Shown: positions 25,741 to 35,197, counted from the stretch's first letter. The stretch: 63,970 bases of DNA from Pseudomonadota bacterium (GCA_026399515.1 JAPLQT010000059.1:1-63970); one strand, 5' to 3'. Numbers and translations: made by a program. Notes: generated by a model from the sequence alone, not told the origin.

Positions 25741-27081
25741 ATGAACACCAACCCGAGTGTGCTTGATCCGAATGTGCAGCCGTGGCCCAGTCCGGTGCGT
25801 GCGTGGTTTGCGGTCGCATTGCTGGTATTTGCACTGGCGCTGTCGTTCGTCGACCGCATCATCCTGGCGTTGCTCGTGGACCCGATACGCAAGGATCTCG
25901 GTTTGCAGGACCACCATCTCGGGCTACTGTTAGGATTTGCGTTTTCGGCGTTCTATATCGTTGCGGCATTTCCCATCGCGCGCCTCGCTGACCGTCACAG
26001 CCGCCGCCTGATTATTGTCTGCGGGGTATTCGCCTGGAGCGTGATGACGGCGGTGTGCGGCTTGGCACAGAGTTTCTGGCAGTTGTTCTTTGCCCGCGCC
26101 GGTGTGGCGGCGGGCGAGGCGACCCTGCAACCGTCGGCGTATTCGATGTTTTCCGACTACTTCCCACGCGAACGCTTGGGTATGGCGCTCGGCGTCTATC
26201 AGTCAGGAATCTATCTGGGCGTGGGCTTCGCTTTTCTCGCGGGTGGATTGGTCCTAGAAATGGTCAAGGGCGTGAGCGGGCTGTCGCTGCCATTTGTTGG
26301 TGAGTTGCATCCCTGGCAGTTTGCCTTCGTGGTGGTGGGAGCACCGGGAGTGATCCTGGCGCTGATCCTGTTGGCAGTCCGGGAACCGCCGCGCCGCGGC
26401 GCCCTGGCGACGAAAGGGACAGCCATGCCCTTGCGCGACGTTTTCGCCTACATTCGTGCGAACCTGCGCGTCTACGCCGGACACTATCTCGGGTTTGCTT
26501 TGTTGGCCATCCCTTCATTCACCATTGCTATGTGGGCGCCGAGCTATTTCATACGTGTCCTCGGCTATGCGCCCCCAGACGCAGCACGCACATTGGGCTT
26601 GATGATTCTCCTACTGTCTCCGGCCGGTGCCTTGTTTGGCGGATTCCTGGCCGATCGCTGGCAAAAGCAGGGGCACCTGGATGCACCGATCCGGGTCGGT
26701 CTTGTCGCGGCGCTGGTGCTGTTTGTAACGGGCGTTGGTGCGCCGCTGGTGACCGACCCTGCGCTGGCGGTGCTGACGTTCTGTCCCTTCGTGTTCGCCA
26801 GCAGCATGCCGGCCGCCGTGGCGCCGACGGCACTGCAACTCATCGCTCCCAACCAGCTTCGGGCACAGATGTCCGCAGGTTTCCTACTCAGCCTGAATCT
26901 CATTAGTTCGGGCATCGGGCCAACAGCGATCGGATTGATTACGTCCGTGCTCTTTGCCAATGATCGCGCGGTGGGAATGTCGATGAGCATAGTCAATGGC
27001 GTGGCAGTGATCCTGTCCGGCGTGATTTTGTTCAAGATGAGAAGGGCATTTTCCGAAGCAGCCGGCAAACAGGCTTCCTAG
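25741..27081 (+). CDS. Major facilitator superfamily transporter
   Basis: 446 residues with about 12 predicted membrane segments. The N-terminal half shows FVDRIILALLVDPIRKDLGL in the first helix-loop and the MFS signature GLLLGFAFSAFYIVAAFPIARLADRHSRR (G-x3-D/R-x-x-R) around residues 60-90. The pattern resembles MFS carriers of the spinster-like/organic-anion type found with aromatic-compound catabolism. It probably imports the substrate or a breakdown product across the inner membrane. It lies 95 bases after the octahaem gene and is followed 62 bases later by a secreted lectin-fold protein. Confidence 0.85.
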   Translation: MNTNPSVLDPNVQPWPSPVRAWFAVALLVFALALSFVDRIILALLVDPIRKDLGLQDHHLGLLLGFAFSAFYIVAAFPIARLADRHSRRLIIVCGVFAWSVMTAVCGLAQSFWQLFFARAGVAAGEATLQPSAYSMFSDYFPRERLGMALGVYQSGIYLGVGFAFLAGGLVLEMVKGVSGLSLPFVGELHPWQFAFVVVGAPGVILALILLAVREPPRRGALATKGTAMPLRDVFAYIRANLRVYAGHYLGFALLAIPSFTIAMWAPSYFIRVLGYAPPDAARTLGLMILLLSPAGALFGGFLADRWQKQGHLDAPIRVGLVAALVLFVTGVGAPLVTDPALAVLTFCPFVFASSMPAAVAPTALQLIAPNQLRAQMSAGFLLSLNLISSGIGPTAIGLITSVLFANDRAVGMSMSIVNGVAVILSGVILFKMRRAFSEAAGKQAS

Positions 27082-27143
27082 TGCCGTCAGGAGCAGCCCC
27101 AGCAATATCCGATATGACTTATGCCCCCCGAAAGTAGGCACTC

Positions 27144-27845
27144 GTGAAATTCAGACAACTTGTCACGGTTGCGATAAGTACCCTCTTTGCGTCCGTTATA
27201 GCACCGGCTGCGGCCGAGTCGTTTAACCTGACTACACCAAAGCAGGTGATTGCCAATAACGTGGTGATCGAGGCGGTAACTTTTCGCGGTAGGCCGGCGT
27301 TAAAGGTGGAACTCACCGACGAGCTTCAGAAGATGCCAGGCAGCAACCCGACCGGATATGCGCTGCTACCGGTCGAGTTCGAGAATGGCACTGTCGAAGT
27401 TGACATTGCTGGCGTGACCAACGGCAAAGGCCCCCCAGAAGTGCGGGCGTTCGCCGGAATCGCCTTTCATATTTTGTCTGGCGTCGACAAATATGAAGCA
27501 ATCTACCTGCGGATGAGCAATGGTCGGCTGGAGCAACCCACCCCCACAGAACCAAGAAGCTCCAGAGCGATTCAGTATGTGGCGCATCCCGACTTTCATT
27601 TTGACGTGTCGCGCAAGAACTTTCCTGGAAAATATGAGAGTGGTGCCAACATCGCATCCAACAGCTGGATTCACCTGCGCTTGGAGATTGACGGAAACGT
27701 CCTCCAGGCTTTCGTCAATGATGAGAAACAGGCGTCATTGACGGTCACCGATCTGAAGCTCGCCAACGCCACCGGAAAGGTGGGACTATGGGTCGGTAAC
27801 GGCACTGCCGGGTACTTCTCCAACGCCCGAGTCGGACCAAAGTAG
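27144..27845 (+). CDS. Secreted concanavalin/LamG-like fold protein of unknown function
   Basis: 233 residues starting at a GTG with a clear signal peptide (LVTVAISTLFASVIAPAAA). The mature part is beta-rich and has features of LamG/DUF1080-like sandwich domains (FENGTVEVDIAGV, FAGIAFHI, YEAIYLRMSNGR, SNSWIHLRLEIDGNVLQAFVNDE and a C-terminal GKVGLWVGNGTAGYFSNARV). Such domains bind carbohydrates or glycan-like ligands; no catalytic residues can be assigned. It ends a forward operon with the MFS gene and is convergent with the arylsulfotransferase-like gene 86 bases further on. Confidence 0.6.
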   Translation: MKFRQLVTVAISTLFASVIAPAAAESFNLTTPKQVIANNVVIEAVTFRGRPALKVELTDELQKMPGSNPTGYALLPVEFENGTVEVDIAGVTNGKGPPEVRAFAGIAFHILSGVDKYEAIYLRMSNGRLEQPTPTEPRSSRAIQYVAHPDFHFDVSRKNFPGKYESGANIASNSWIHLRLEIDGNVLQAFVNDEKQASLTVTDLKLANATGKVGLWVGNGTAGYFSNARVGPK

Positions 27846-27931
27846 TCCCGATATAGTTGTGCCGGAGGTACTGAGAATGAGGTGAGGTCTTGACGTTGCT
27901 GACCTGACTCGCCGTGCATGCGCTGTTCCGG

Positions 27932-29623
27932 TCAGCGCGATGGGTACAGCGATGGTATGCGTATGAGGCCGAAGACATCCCACTTCATCAGGTCACCCCG
28001 GGGAACCAGCTGCATGTCGAAAACCGCTTGTCCTGACGTGTCTTTCCGATATTCCATGATGCGCGGCGTCCATGGCAGGTCCATTGGGTGGACCTTGGTT
28101 CGATCAAAATCATTGAAGGTTTCGACCTTGTGGCCCGGATAACACATGGCGAAATCCACCAGGATATTGCCCGTCTTTGGCAGCATGTGCGCATCCCCGG
28201 TTGCCCATACATAGCAGCCCGATTCAGGATCCTTCGGCGTGGAGAAGACCACCTTGGCGGTCATTCGCGCTGCATCCACCTCGTAGACGATCGCGTTGCT
28301 CAGAGACTCTTCCGGTGACTTCACCTTTTCACCGGTAAACGGAATTGCCTGAAAGACATTATTGTTGAATACGATTAAGTTGCCGTCCGGCGTCACACGC
28401 GGATTATGCTGGTGATGGAAATATTGGAAGTTGTCCCCGATCGGCTTCAGCAGCTTCTTCCGCAATTCAGGACTCCAACCCACGTCTCGCGCCAGAATCC
28501 ACTTAATCTCCTTGCTCTTCTTGTCGATCTTCAGGACCGCGTCGAGTTTTCTGAAAGACACCAGCACGGAATCGTCCCGCTTGTCGTAATAGACGCCGTT
28601 GCCGTGGGTCCATCCCAGTGCCCCGGGGAAGCCCCGGACCCACCAGTATGGGGAGAATGTCTCATAGCCAATCTTGAACGGGTCGAGATAATCGAAGGCA
28701 TTCCAGCGCCACACCACCTTCCCCTCCGGAGTGAATTCGATGATTTCATCGCCGATCACGGTCTGAGTCTTGCGCGGTGCGGCTTGGTCGTATTCGCTCG
28801 TATAGTAATTGTCGATCTGCCTTGGAAACGCTTGCAGGGCGAGGAAATTCCCATTCGGCAATTCGTCCGGTGTGTGATGCAGCGTGACAGCCTGCACCGG
28901 GATGACGCCCTTGGGAAGGGGGCGGGAACCAAGCGCCGCGCCCCACTGGCGTATGGTGTTGCCGAGAAGGTCGATCTCCACCGATTGGTTCAACAAAGTG
29001 TGGAAGAATATGTTGCCATTATTAAGAGAGGCAATTCCGGCGATGCGCGCATCGAACTTGTAGTACCAGACCACTTCGCCGGCGGTATTGACCGCGATGA
29101 TCATTCCAAACTTCTCGGAGAATTCCCGCTGTAGTTTGGTCTGGCGATCAGGGCGACCCAGAGGCATTCGTCGCACGGTCAGCAGAGTGACCCCCGGTTC
29201 CATCTGGTTCACCTCGGCGCGATTGACACGGATAATCGGAAATTCGATTCCATCGCCTGGCAAAGCAGGTGTTGTATAGATGAGTTGCTCAGGGTGAGCT
29301 ACTCTTTCACCGGCTGCATCAATGGCGGTAACCTCGAAGCGGTGGGTTGTCCCGGCCTTCATTCCGACTATCGGAAGCGTGACGTGAGCATTCGAACTCA
29401 TCGGAAAATTCAACGTCCATTTTCTTGAACCGTCATCAACCTGGATTTCCGTTTTGACGGGTTTCTCCACTTCGAATGACAATATCGCTGCTAACGGCAC
29501 CCTTTCATTCGGGTTCTTGGCAATTTGTGGCGGCTTGCTGAATTGCAGGGCAGACGCAATGTCGCTGCTGAGCAGGAGCGTGGCGGCAAGCGCCGTCAGG
29601 ACGAGGAGTCTCGCATTATTCAT
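27932..29623 (-). CDS. Arylsulfotransferase (AssT)-family periplasmic protein
   Basis: 563 residues with an N-terminal signal peptide (LVLTALAATLLLSSDIASA), an Ig-like N-terminal domain and a beta-propeller in the manner of AssT, with repeats such as VVWYYKFDARIAGIASLNNGNIFF, LHHTPDELPNGNFLAL, VVWRWNAFDYLDPF and HHQHNPRVTPDGNLIVF. AssT transfers a sulfuryl group between phenols via a catalytic His; His residues occur at the propeller positions HHTPDE and HHQHNPR. Proximity to a sulfatase suggests aryl sulfate handling, but some members of this family are not sulfotransferases. The gene is transcribed away from the M24 operon. Confidence 0.75.
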   Translation of the reverse strand: MNNARLLVLTALAATLLLSSDIASALQFSKPPQIAKNPNERVPLAAILSFEVEKPVKTEIQVDDGSRKWTLNFPMSSNAHVTLPIVGMKAGTTHRFEVTAIDAAGERVAHPEQLIYTTPALPGDGIEFPIIRVNRAEVNQMEPGVTLLTVRRMPLGRPDRQTKLQREFSEKFGMIIAVNTAGEVVWYYKFDARIAGIASLNNGNIFFHTLLNQSVEIDLLGNTIRQWGAALGSRPLPKGVIPVQAVTLHHTPDELPNGNFLALQAFPRQIDNYYTSEYDQAAPRKTQTVIGDEIIEFTPEGKVVWRWNAFDYLDPFKIGYETFSPYWWVRGFPGALGWTHGNGVYYDKRDDSVLVSFRKLDAVLKIDKKSKEIKWILARDVGWSPELRKKLLKPIGDNFQYFHHQHNPRVTPDGNLIVFNNNVFQAIPFTGEKVKSPEESLSNAIVYEVDAARMTAKVVFSTPKDPESGCYVWATGDAHMLPKTGNILVDFAMCYPGHKVETFNDFDRTKVHPMDLPWTPRIMEYRKDTSGQAVFDMQLVPRGDLMKWDVFGLIRIPSLYPSR

Positions 29624-29800
29624 ATCCGCACCTAGTCAATGTGGAGGTTGAACTGCTTGAACTGGTCTGTATCGTTAGTGGCCGTAGGGCGGTACAGATG
29701 TCCCGCACGGCGGGATGTTGAAGGATCGCGGAAGGATTGTCAATGGTGGTCCTCCGGCATGGTGATGCTCCTGCATTGGCTGCCACGCCAGTGGTGTTTC

Positions 29801-29822
29801 CACACCAGTCGCACACCAGTCG
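29801..29822. repeat. Perfect 11-bp tandem duplication (CACACCAGTCG twice)
   Basis: CACACCAGTCG occurs at 29801-29811 and 29812-29822, and ends exactly at the -35 box (TTGACG, 29823). It may be a slippage product or an activator site; nothing else in the sequence decides between them. The remaining 29624-29800 shows only a short CCAC-N4-GTGG inverted repeat. Confidence 0.6.
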
Positions 29823-29862
29823 TTGACGGATGATACCCGCTATAATATGATACACTTGTACT
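29823..29862 (+). promoter_or_regulatory. Promoter with GATACA-type operator for the M24-ALDH-SDR operon
   Basis: TTGACG (29823-29828), a 17-base spacer and TATGAT (29846-29851) form a promoter. The operator GATACACTTGTACT at 29849-29862 overlaps the -10 box. The next bases (GTATGGTGG) also resemble those downstream of the 19198 site. The arrangement equals that of the DUF1302 and receptor promoters. Confidence 0.65.
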
Positions 29863-29922
29863 GTATGGTGGCAATTGCCACTCAGTCCCATGTCTCCCCC
29901 CCCAATATAAGGGCTCGTCCTA

Positions 29923-31158
29923 ATGATTGCCACTCGCCCGACTCTGTCCCTGAACGAACGCGACCGTCGCTGGGAATCCGTCAGGAATTTGCTCCGGGCC
30001 AACAAGCTTGATTGCGTGATTGTCGTCGGCTTGAGCGGCACTTGGCGATTCGATACTTATCTGGCCGGCGAGCACGCGGACGGGATCGTGGTGTTTCCGC
30101 TGGTGGGAGAGCCCACCTACCTGACCTGGACGCCAACATACATCTCTCGGCACACCGAGAATCGCACGCGATTTGGAGTTGGCTGGATCGACAATTGGCA
30201 AATTGGCACGAACGGTAGGGGCCTGTCACAGACCCTGCTCAGTCACGGGTTGAACAAGGCGTCGATAGGTGTTGTCGGTCTGGCCGGAGATGGCTCTCCG
30301 ATAGAAGCAGATGGCTGGATTCCCTACGGCACCTGGGTGGAGGTGCAGAAACAGCTTCCCAACGCCAGGTTCGTCGATCTCACCAGGCCTTTCATCGGGT
30401 TGATGCTGGTCAAGAGTGCAGAGGAATTGGAATTGTTTCGATATGCCTCGCAGGTTGGCGAATTGACTTGCGAAGCGATGCTCAAGGCGGTCCAGGACGG
30501 CAAGAACGAGAACGAGATTTATGCCGCGATGTCCTCCGTCATCTATTCCCACGGTTGCGATCCTATGCCCGGACCATTCATTCATAGCGGTGTGGAGAAC
30601 CTGAGTTGGGGGTACTCGATCTGGCTCTCCCAAGCCCAGGCGCCGCGCACCATCCCAAGAGGTGGTGTTGCGCAGGCGGAAATCTTCGTCAACTATGGTG
30701 GCATCCAGTCCCAGCAACAGATGTCGATTGCGCTGGGTCCGGTTGCACCGGTGTGCCTCGAGCTGGCCGACACGGCGCGGCGCTCCTACGAGGCGGGCCT
30801 GAAGGTCCTGTATCCAGGACGAACCTGGCAGGAACTGGCCGATGCCATGGAGGTGCCGCTCGAGGAAACCAAGTGCTGGCACAGCACGCCACTGGTTCAC
30901 AGCCTCTCCCCCAATCATCTGGTGGGACACCTCCGGGTTGGAATGGAAAGAATGCCGGGCTATCAGGAATCCCATCGTGTGACGCCGATAAAGCCACACG
31001 GCGGGGAAAAGGTTCTAGAACCCGGAATGGTGATTGAGATGGAACCCAATGCCTGCATCGGGAACTGGCGTGTCAACATTGGCGGAGCGATTATCATCAC
31101 CGAAGATGGTCCCGAGGAGCTGAATCGTTTGTCCACTAGAATGCAGATCGTGGAGTAG
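29923..31158 (+). CDS. M24-family (Xaa-Pro peptidase/creatinase fold) protein lacking canonical metal ligands
   Basis: 411 residues with the two-domain layout of the pita-bread fold: N-terminal creatinase-like domain (about 1-155) and C-terminal catalytic domain. In true M24 peptidases five metal ligands occur (Asp, Asp, His, Glu, Glu). Here the first two positions read FVNYGG (Asn257) and QQQM (Gln265), while the late Glu motifs are kept (EMEPN near 374 and TEDGPEE near 395). Like creatinase, the protein may work without metals on C-N bonds of small molecules. It heads an operon with an aldehyde dehydrogenase and an SDR, under the operator-bearing promoter at 29823-29862, so it may process the same substrate. 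Confidence 0.75.
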   Translation: MIATRPTLSLNERDRRWESVRNLLRANKLDCVIVVGLSGTWRFDTYLAGEHADGIVVFPLVGEPTYLTWTPTYISRHTENRTRFGVGWIDNWQIGTNGRGLSQTLLSHGLNKASIGVVGLAGDGSPIEADGWIPYGTWVEVQKQLPNARFVDLTRPFIGLMLVKSAEELELFRYASQVGELTCEAMLKAVQDGKNENEIYAAMSSVIYSHGCDPMPGPFIHSGVENLSWGYSIWLSQAQAPRTIPRGGVAQAEIFVNYGGIQSQQQMSIALGPVAPVCLELADTARRSYEAGLKVLYPGRTWQELADAMEVPLEETKCWHSTPLVHSLSPNHLVGHLRVGMERMPGYQESHRVTPIKPHGGEKVLEPGMVIEMEPNACIGNWRVNIGGAIIITEDGPEELNRLSTRMQIVE

Positions 31159-31161
31159 AAA

Positions 31162-32601
31162 ATGTCTAAAGTGCTATCGCCCGTCAAAGTGGATGCGTGG
31201 ATAAGCGGGGAATACAAGGCCCCTTCATCAAATCGCTATTTCGACGATCTCAACCCACTGGATGATACCGTCTACGCGCAGGCGGGTTGGTGTACCGAAA
31301 AGGATGTCGATCAAGCCGTCCAGAGCGCTCATTCAGCGTTTCAGAGCTATCGTAATTCGCTGCCGAAGGAGCGGGAAGGATGGCTTTGCAAGGCCGCAGA
31401 GTTACTGGAGCAGCGCGCCGGCGAATTTGTCGAAGTGCTGGTGGACGAAGGTGGATCCACGTTGCTGAAGGCGCGTTTCGAGATCGGCTTCGCCCAGTCG
31501 ATCCTCCGAGCGGCGGCCGGGATGGCTCGGAATATCTCCGGCAAGACCATGCCCTCGGATGTTCCCGGGCGCTTCAGCATGAGCATCCGGCAGCCGTTGG
31601 GAGTGGTCGCCTGCATCACGCCCTTCAACATCCCGCTCATCAAGGGTATCCGGCTCACCGCAAACGCGATGGCCATCGGCAATACCACCGTTCTGCTGCC
31701 CTCCGAGGAAGCGCCGGTGGTGGCGACCTTGATCGCCCGGTTGTACCAAGACGCGGGTTTCCCCAAGGGGTCGTTCAATTTTGTGACCGGATTCGGTCAC
31801 GAAATCGGCGACAGCCTAACTGGTCATTCCCTCGTTCGCGCCGTGTCCTTCACCGGTTCGAGTCGCGTCGGCCAGCACATCCGAAAACTCTGCGCAGAAC
31901 ACGGCAAGAACGTCATTCTCGAGTTGGGCGGCAAGAGCCCGCTGGTTGTGCTGAAGGACGCCAATATCGAAAAGGCCGCAGCTGATGCCGTGTTCAGCAT
32001 TTTCATCAACCAGGGACAGGTCTGCATGGGTGCCAGCCGAATTTACGTCGAGCGTCCGGTTTTCGATGATTTCCTGAAACGGTATGTGGAGAACACCCGA
32101 AAGGTGGGCATGGGAGACCTGAGAGACCCGACGACCATGATCGGGCCGCTGATCAACCAACGCCAGCGCGATCGAGTCCGCTCGCATATTGAGAACGCAG
32201 TGGCGCGGGGCGCCAGGATCGAAACCGGCGGCAACTGGTATGGGAACCGCTGCGAACCGACCATACTGACAGGGGTGACACCTGCCATGACCGTATGCCG
32301 GGAAGAAACCTTTGGTCCGGTAACCTCGGTCTACCCCATAGACTCAGTCGACGAGGCATTGGCGCTGGCCAACGACAGCGTGTATGGCTTGAGCGCCGCG
32401 ATCTACACTTCCAATATCACGACCGCTCTGAAGTTTGCACAGGACATCAAATCGGGCATGGTTCATATCAATGCTCCAACCCCCCAGGACGAACCGCATG
32501 TGCCATTCGGTGGTGTCGGGGAGAGCGGTGTCGGGCGTGAGGGGCCGGACGGTGATATCGAGGCGCTGACGGAGTGGAAATGGATCACCGTGCAGCTATG
32601 A
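31162..32601 (+). CDS. NAD(P)-dependent aldehyde dehydrogenase, aromatic-aldehyde type
   Basis: 479 residues with the ALDH fold: nucleotide-binding FTGSSRVGQ near residue 230, general base Glu in ELGGKSP near 255 and the catalytic Cys in NQGQVCMGASRIYVER near 289. The sequence resembles salicylaldehyde/benzaldehyde/vanillin-type dehydrogenases. It starts three bases after the M24 gene and is followed 52 bases later by an SDR resembling coniferyl-alcohol dehydrogenase. A pair that oxidises an aryl-allylic alcohol to its aldehyde and then acid is plausible. Exact substrate is inferred from context only. Confidence 0.88.
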   Translation: MSKVLSPVKVDAWISGEYKAPSSNRYFDDLNPLDDTVYAQAGWCTEKDVDQAVQSAHSAFQSYRNSLPKEREGWLCKAAELLEQRAGEFVEVLVDEGGSTLLKARFEIGFAQSILRAAAGMARNISGKTMPSDVPGRFSMSIRQPLGVVACITPFNIPLIKGIRLTANAMAIGNTTVLLPSEEAPVVATLIARLYQDAGFPKGSFNFVTGFGHEIGDSLTGHSLVRAVSFTGSSRVGQHIRKLCAEHGKNVILELGGKSPLVVLKDANIEKAAADAVFSIFINQGQVCMGASRIYVERPVFDDFLKRYVENTRKVGMGDLRDPTTMIGPLINQRQRDRVRSHIENAVARGARIETGGNWYGNRCEPTILTGVTPAMTVCREETFGPVTSVYPIDSVDEALALANDSVYGLSAAIYTSNITTALKFAQDIKSGMVHINAPTPQDEPHVPFGGVGESGVGREGPDGDIEALTEWKWITVQL

Positions 32602-32653
32602 GTTCGCCCGTCATCAATTCTGCCGGCTGGGCTGTGCGTGGGGGCGCTGATCA

Positions 32654-33451
32654 ATGAAGAATCTCACCAACAAGACAATTATCGTTACTGGCGTGGCGTC
32701 GGGTATCGGTGCGCAAACCGCACGTATCTTGAGATCCAGAGGCGCCCGGGTCATTGGTCTTGACCGAAACGATGCTCTCGATCCGCTTGACCGGTTCATC
32801 AAATACGACCAATCGGCCCAGCGATCGATAGAGGCTGCCATTGAGGCGTTGGACGGGAATGTGGACGCCTTGTGCAATATCGCCGGCGTCCCTCCAACTG
32901 TTGGCGCCGAGAAGGTGCTGAAGATCAATTTTTTGGGACTGAGATCCTTTATCGAAGGCGCCGCGGGAAAACTCAAGGACGGTGCGGTCGTCATCAATGT
33001 GTCTTCCATGGCGGGATTCATGTGGCAGCAAAATCTGCCCTTCGTGAACGCTCTGATGGATTTGAAGTCGATCGAGGATGCGGGTGAATTTTGCGACCGA
33101 ATGAACATCGTCAGCGACGGAATGACACCGACCTCAAGCTACCCATTGAGCAAACAGGCGGCAACGGCATGGACCATACGTAACTTCAATCGCTGGGCAG
33201 ATCGGGGTATCCGCATGAACGTCGTCAGTCCGGGACCGGTGGCAACGCCCATCTTGAAGGATTTTCACGCCGCCTTAGGTGATGTTCCCAAAACAGGATT
33301 CATGGCCGGACTCCGCGACGGTACTCCGGACGACATCGCCAAGGTGATTGCATTTATGTGTTGCGACGATGCCGCCTGGCTCAATGGCATCAACTTGCCA
33401 ACGGATGGGGGGCTCTCGGCCTTTCTGACTAACGAATTCGGTCCCAGATAA
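32654..33451 (+). CDS. Short-chain dehydrogenase similar to coniferyl-alcohol dehydrogenase
   Basis: 265 residues, classical SDR with TGVASGIG at residues 12-19, NIAG near 79, SSM at the catalytic Ser (VINVSSMAG) and Tyr-x3-Lys in SYPLSKQAA. The unusual insert between the Ser and Tyr segments (FVNALMDLKSIEDAGEFCDRMNIVSDG) and the final NLPTDGGLSAFLTNEFG are typical of coniferyl-alcohol dehydrogenase / 3-alpha-hydroxysteroid dehydrogenase-like SDRs. Together with the upstream aldehyde dehydrogenase it fits oxidation of an aromatic or steroid alcohol. It ends the operon and is convergent with the AOR gene 19 bases away. Confidence 0.85.
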   Translation: MKNLTNKTIIVTGVASGIGAQTARILRSRGARVIGLDRNDALDPLDRFIKYDQSAQRSIEAAIEALDGNVDALCNIAGVPPTVGAEKVLKINFLGLRSFIEGAAGKLKDGAVVINVSSMAGFMWQQNLPFVNALMDLKSIEDAGEFCDRMNIVSDGMTPTSSYPLSKQAATAWTIRNFNRWADRGIRMNVVSPGPVATPILKDFHAALGDVPKTGFMAGLRDGTPDDIAKVIAFMCCDDAAWLNGINLPTDGGLSAFLTNEFGPR

Positions 33452-33469
33452 GGTCGGCTTAGGCGGCCG

Positions 33470-35197
33470 TCAAGTGCTCGCAGCCTCCGTCGCGAACATC
33501 TCGTTCATCAGCGAAACCACTTCCTTGGGGTTCCAGCGGGCCACACTGTTGGTTGGCGGCAAGGCTTCTGTGTAGAAGAACGCCGGAAGCTTGTCGTCGT
33601 CCCCGCTGAATCCCGCAGCCTGATTGAACTCGCGCTCCATGACCAGCGTGTCGCGGCCGATGGTCCGGAGTAAGGAGGCCGGAATCTGAGTGCCGTGGCA
33701 ATCGTTGAAGGCGTTTGCTAGCAGTACGTGCCCCGGATCGGTCACCGAACGACCAAACACGCACAGCCCCAGCGAATCGGCGATGGCCGTATTGACCTGT
33801 GAGTTGTAGCTCGCCGCAACCAGTTCCTTCAAGGTTTTGTCGCGGCAGTCCATCATCGGCACATTTCCCGCAGTGTGGTCCGCTCCCTGGGCGGTGGTCA
33901 TCATCGAGATGCCGGTCACCTCAACCACGCGAGGATCGTAAGCGCTGATCGCCTGCTGCTTGATCGCAGGGACTCGGGTAACACCGAAATGCTTGCCGAC
34001 TCGCGCCGTGCCCTGTGCCAACAGCCGACCCCGTTCAGTGCCTAGGCGGATGTCCTGCAAGGCCGCCACAATGAACTTCTGATCACCGAACTTGGCTTGC
34101 CCGGCTTCCATCAGCACGCCCAGCATCGCGCCGGTTTCGATGGTGTCGATTCCCAGGTCATTGGCGATTGCGTTGAGGCGCGCGATATCGTCTGGATTGT
34201 CCAGTCCAAGGTTTGTACCCAATAGCCCTAGCGTCTCGTATTCCAGAGGCGACACCAGTTCCTTGCCGTTTTCGTCCACATGGACATTGCTGCACTTGAT
34301 CAGGCAGCCCCCCATGCAGGCATGGGAAGTGTCCCCACCTCGCGCGAGGTTCTGGTCGTGGATGAAATTTCCGCCGACCTTGAGCGGTTCCACGGCCGGG
34401 TCCACCAGGCGGCCGATGCTGAAGTTGCGAACCGGCATGCCGCCGGTGTAATTGAGGAAGTCCGCCATCCCGGCAGTCCCGTACTTGGAGAGACCCTTGA
34501 TGACTTCCTGTTCGCCGAGCTTGGCTCCATATTCGCGAACCGCCTGCATGACCTTCTTCCTGTCGTGCAATTCCGGCATCTTGTCGAAGTCGATCACGAT
34601 GGCCTTGATCTTCTTGCTGCCCATCACCGCACCTACACCACCGCGCGCGGCGAGCCGCGCCGGCCGCCGTTCGCGATCGCTGAAGGCAATGCCGGCCAGC
34701 AAACCCTGGTATTCGCCTACCGGCCCGCAGAGCGCGATGCTGACGTTGTCGCCGTAGGCCTGGTGGAGCAGCGCCGCCGCCTCGAAGTTTCCCTTGCCGA
34801 GATAGGGCTGCGCGCTGTCGAAGTTCATCGCGCCATCTTTGGTAAGGCGGATCACCACCCAGTCATTCGCCATGCCGTGCAGCGTGAAGCCCGCCAGTTT
34901 GAGATGTCCCATTGCGGTAGCGAAAGTGCCGCCGCTGTTGGCCTCCTTGATGCCGCCGGTGAGCGGGCTCTTGCAACCGACGCTAAGGCGGTTGGCGTTG
35001 GAAAAATTGGTTCCGGCGAGCGGTCCGGCGGAGAAGATCAGCGGGTTCCCGGATGACAGCGGATCGACCGTGGCGGCATTGCTGGCCAGCAGGGTCTTGG
35101 CAATCAGATAGCGCCCGGCCCTTGCTACTTCGTCATCCCGCAATTCGACCGCTTCAAACGTTCGACATGCGAGGTCGATATTCAGGAATTGTCTCAT
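33470..35197 (-). CDS. Aldehyde:ferredoxin oxidoreductase (tungsten/molybdopterin, AOR family)
   Basis: 575 residues with the AOR layout: N-terminal domain that binds the pyranopterin (about 1-205), and a 4Fe-4S site with Cys294, Cys298 and Cys302 in CMGGCLIKC and the fourth Cys in SLGLCVFG near 499. The conserved AARGGVGAVMGSKKIKAI is seen around residues 183-200. AOR enzymes oxidise aldehydes to acids (or reduce acids) using ferredoxin and are oxygen-sensitive, so this implies anoxic or microaerobic growth. GAGGAGTTAGGCG precedes the ATG. It is the third gene of a reverse operon after a decarboxylase-like amidohydrolase and an aryl-alcohol dehydrogenase. No AOR partner subunits are adjacent. 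Confidence 0.9.
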   Translation of the reverse strand: MRQFLNIDLACRTFEAVELRDDEVARAGRYLIAKTLLASNAATVDPLSSGNPLIFSAGPLAGTNFSNANRLSVGCKSPLTGGIKEANSGGTFATAMGHLKLAGFTLHGMANDWVVIRLTKDGAMNFDSAQPYLGKGNFEAAALLHQAYGDNVSIALCGPVGEYQGLLAGIAFSDRERRPARLAARGGVGAVMGSKKIKAIVIDFDKMPELHDRKKVMQAVREYGAKLGEQEVIKGLSKYGTAGMADFLNYTGGMPVRNFSIGRLVDPAVEPLKVGGNFIHDQNLARGGDTSHACMGGCLIKCSNVHVDENGKELVSPLEYETLGLLGTNLGLDNPDDIARLNAIANDLGIDTIETGAMLGVLMEAGQAKFGDQKFIVAALQDIRLGTERGRLLAQGTARVGKHFGVTRVPAIKQQAISAYDPRVVEVTGISMMTTAQGADHTAGNVPMMDCRDKTLKELVAASYNSQVNTAIADSLGLCVFGRSVTDPGHVLLANAFNDCHGTQIPASLLRTIGRDTLVMEREFNQAAGFSGDDDKLPAFFYTEALPPTNSVARWNPKEVVSLMNEMFATEAAST

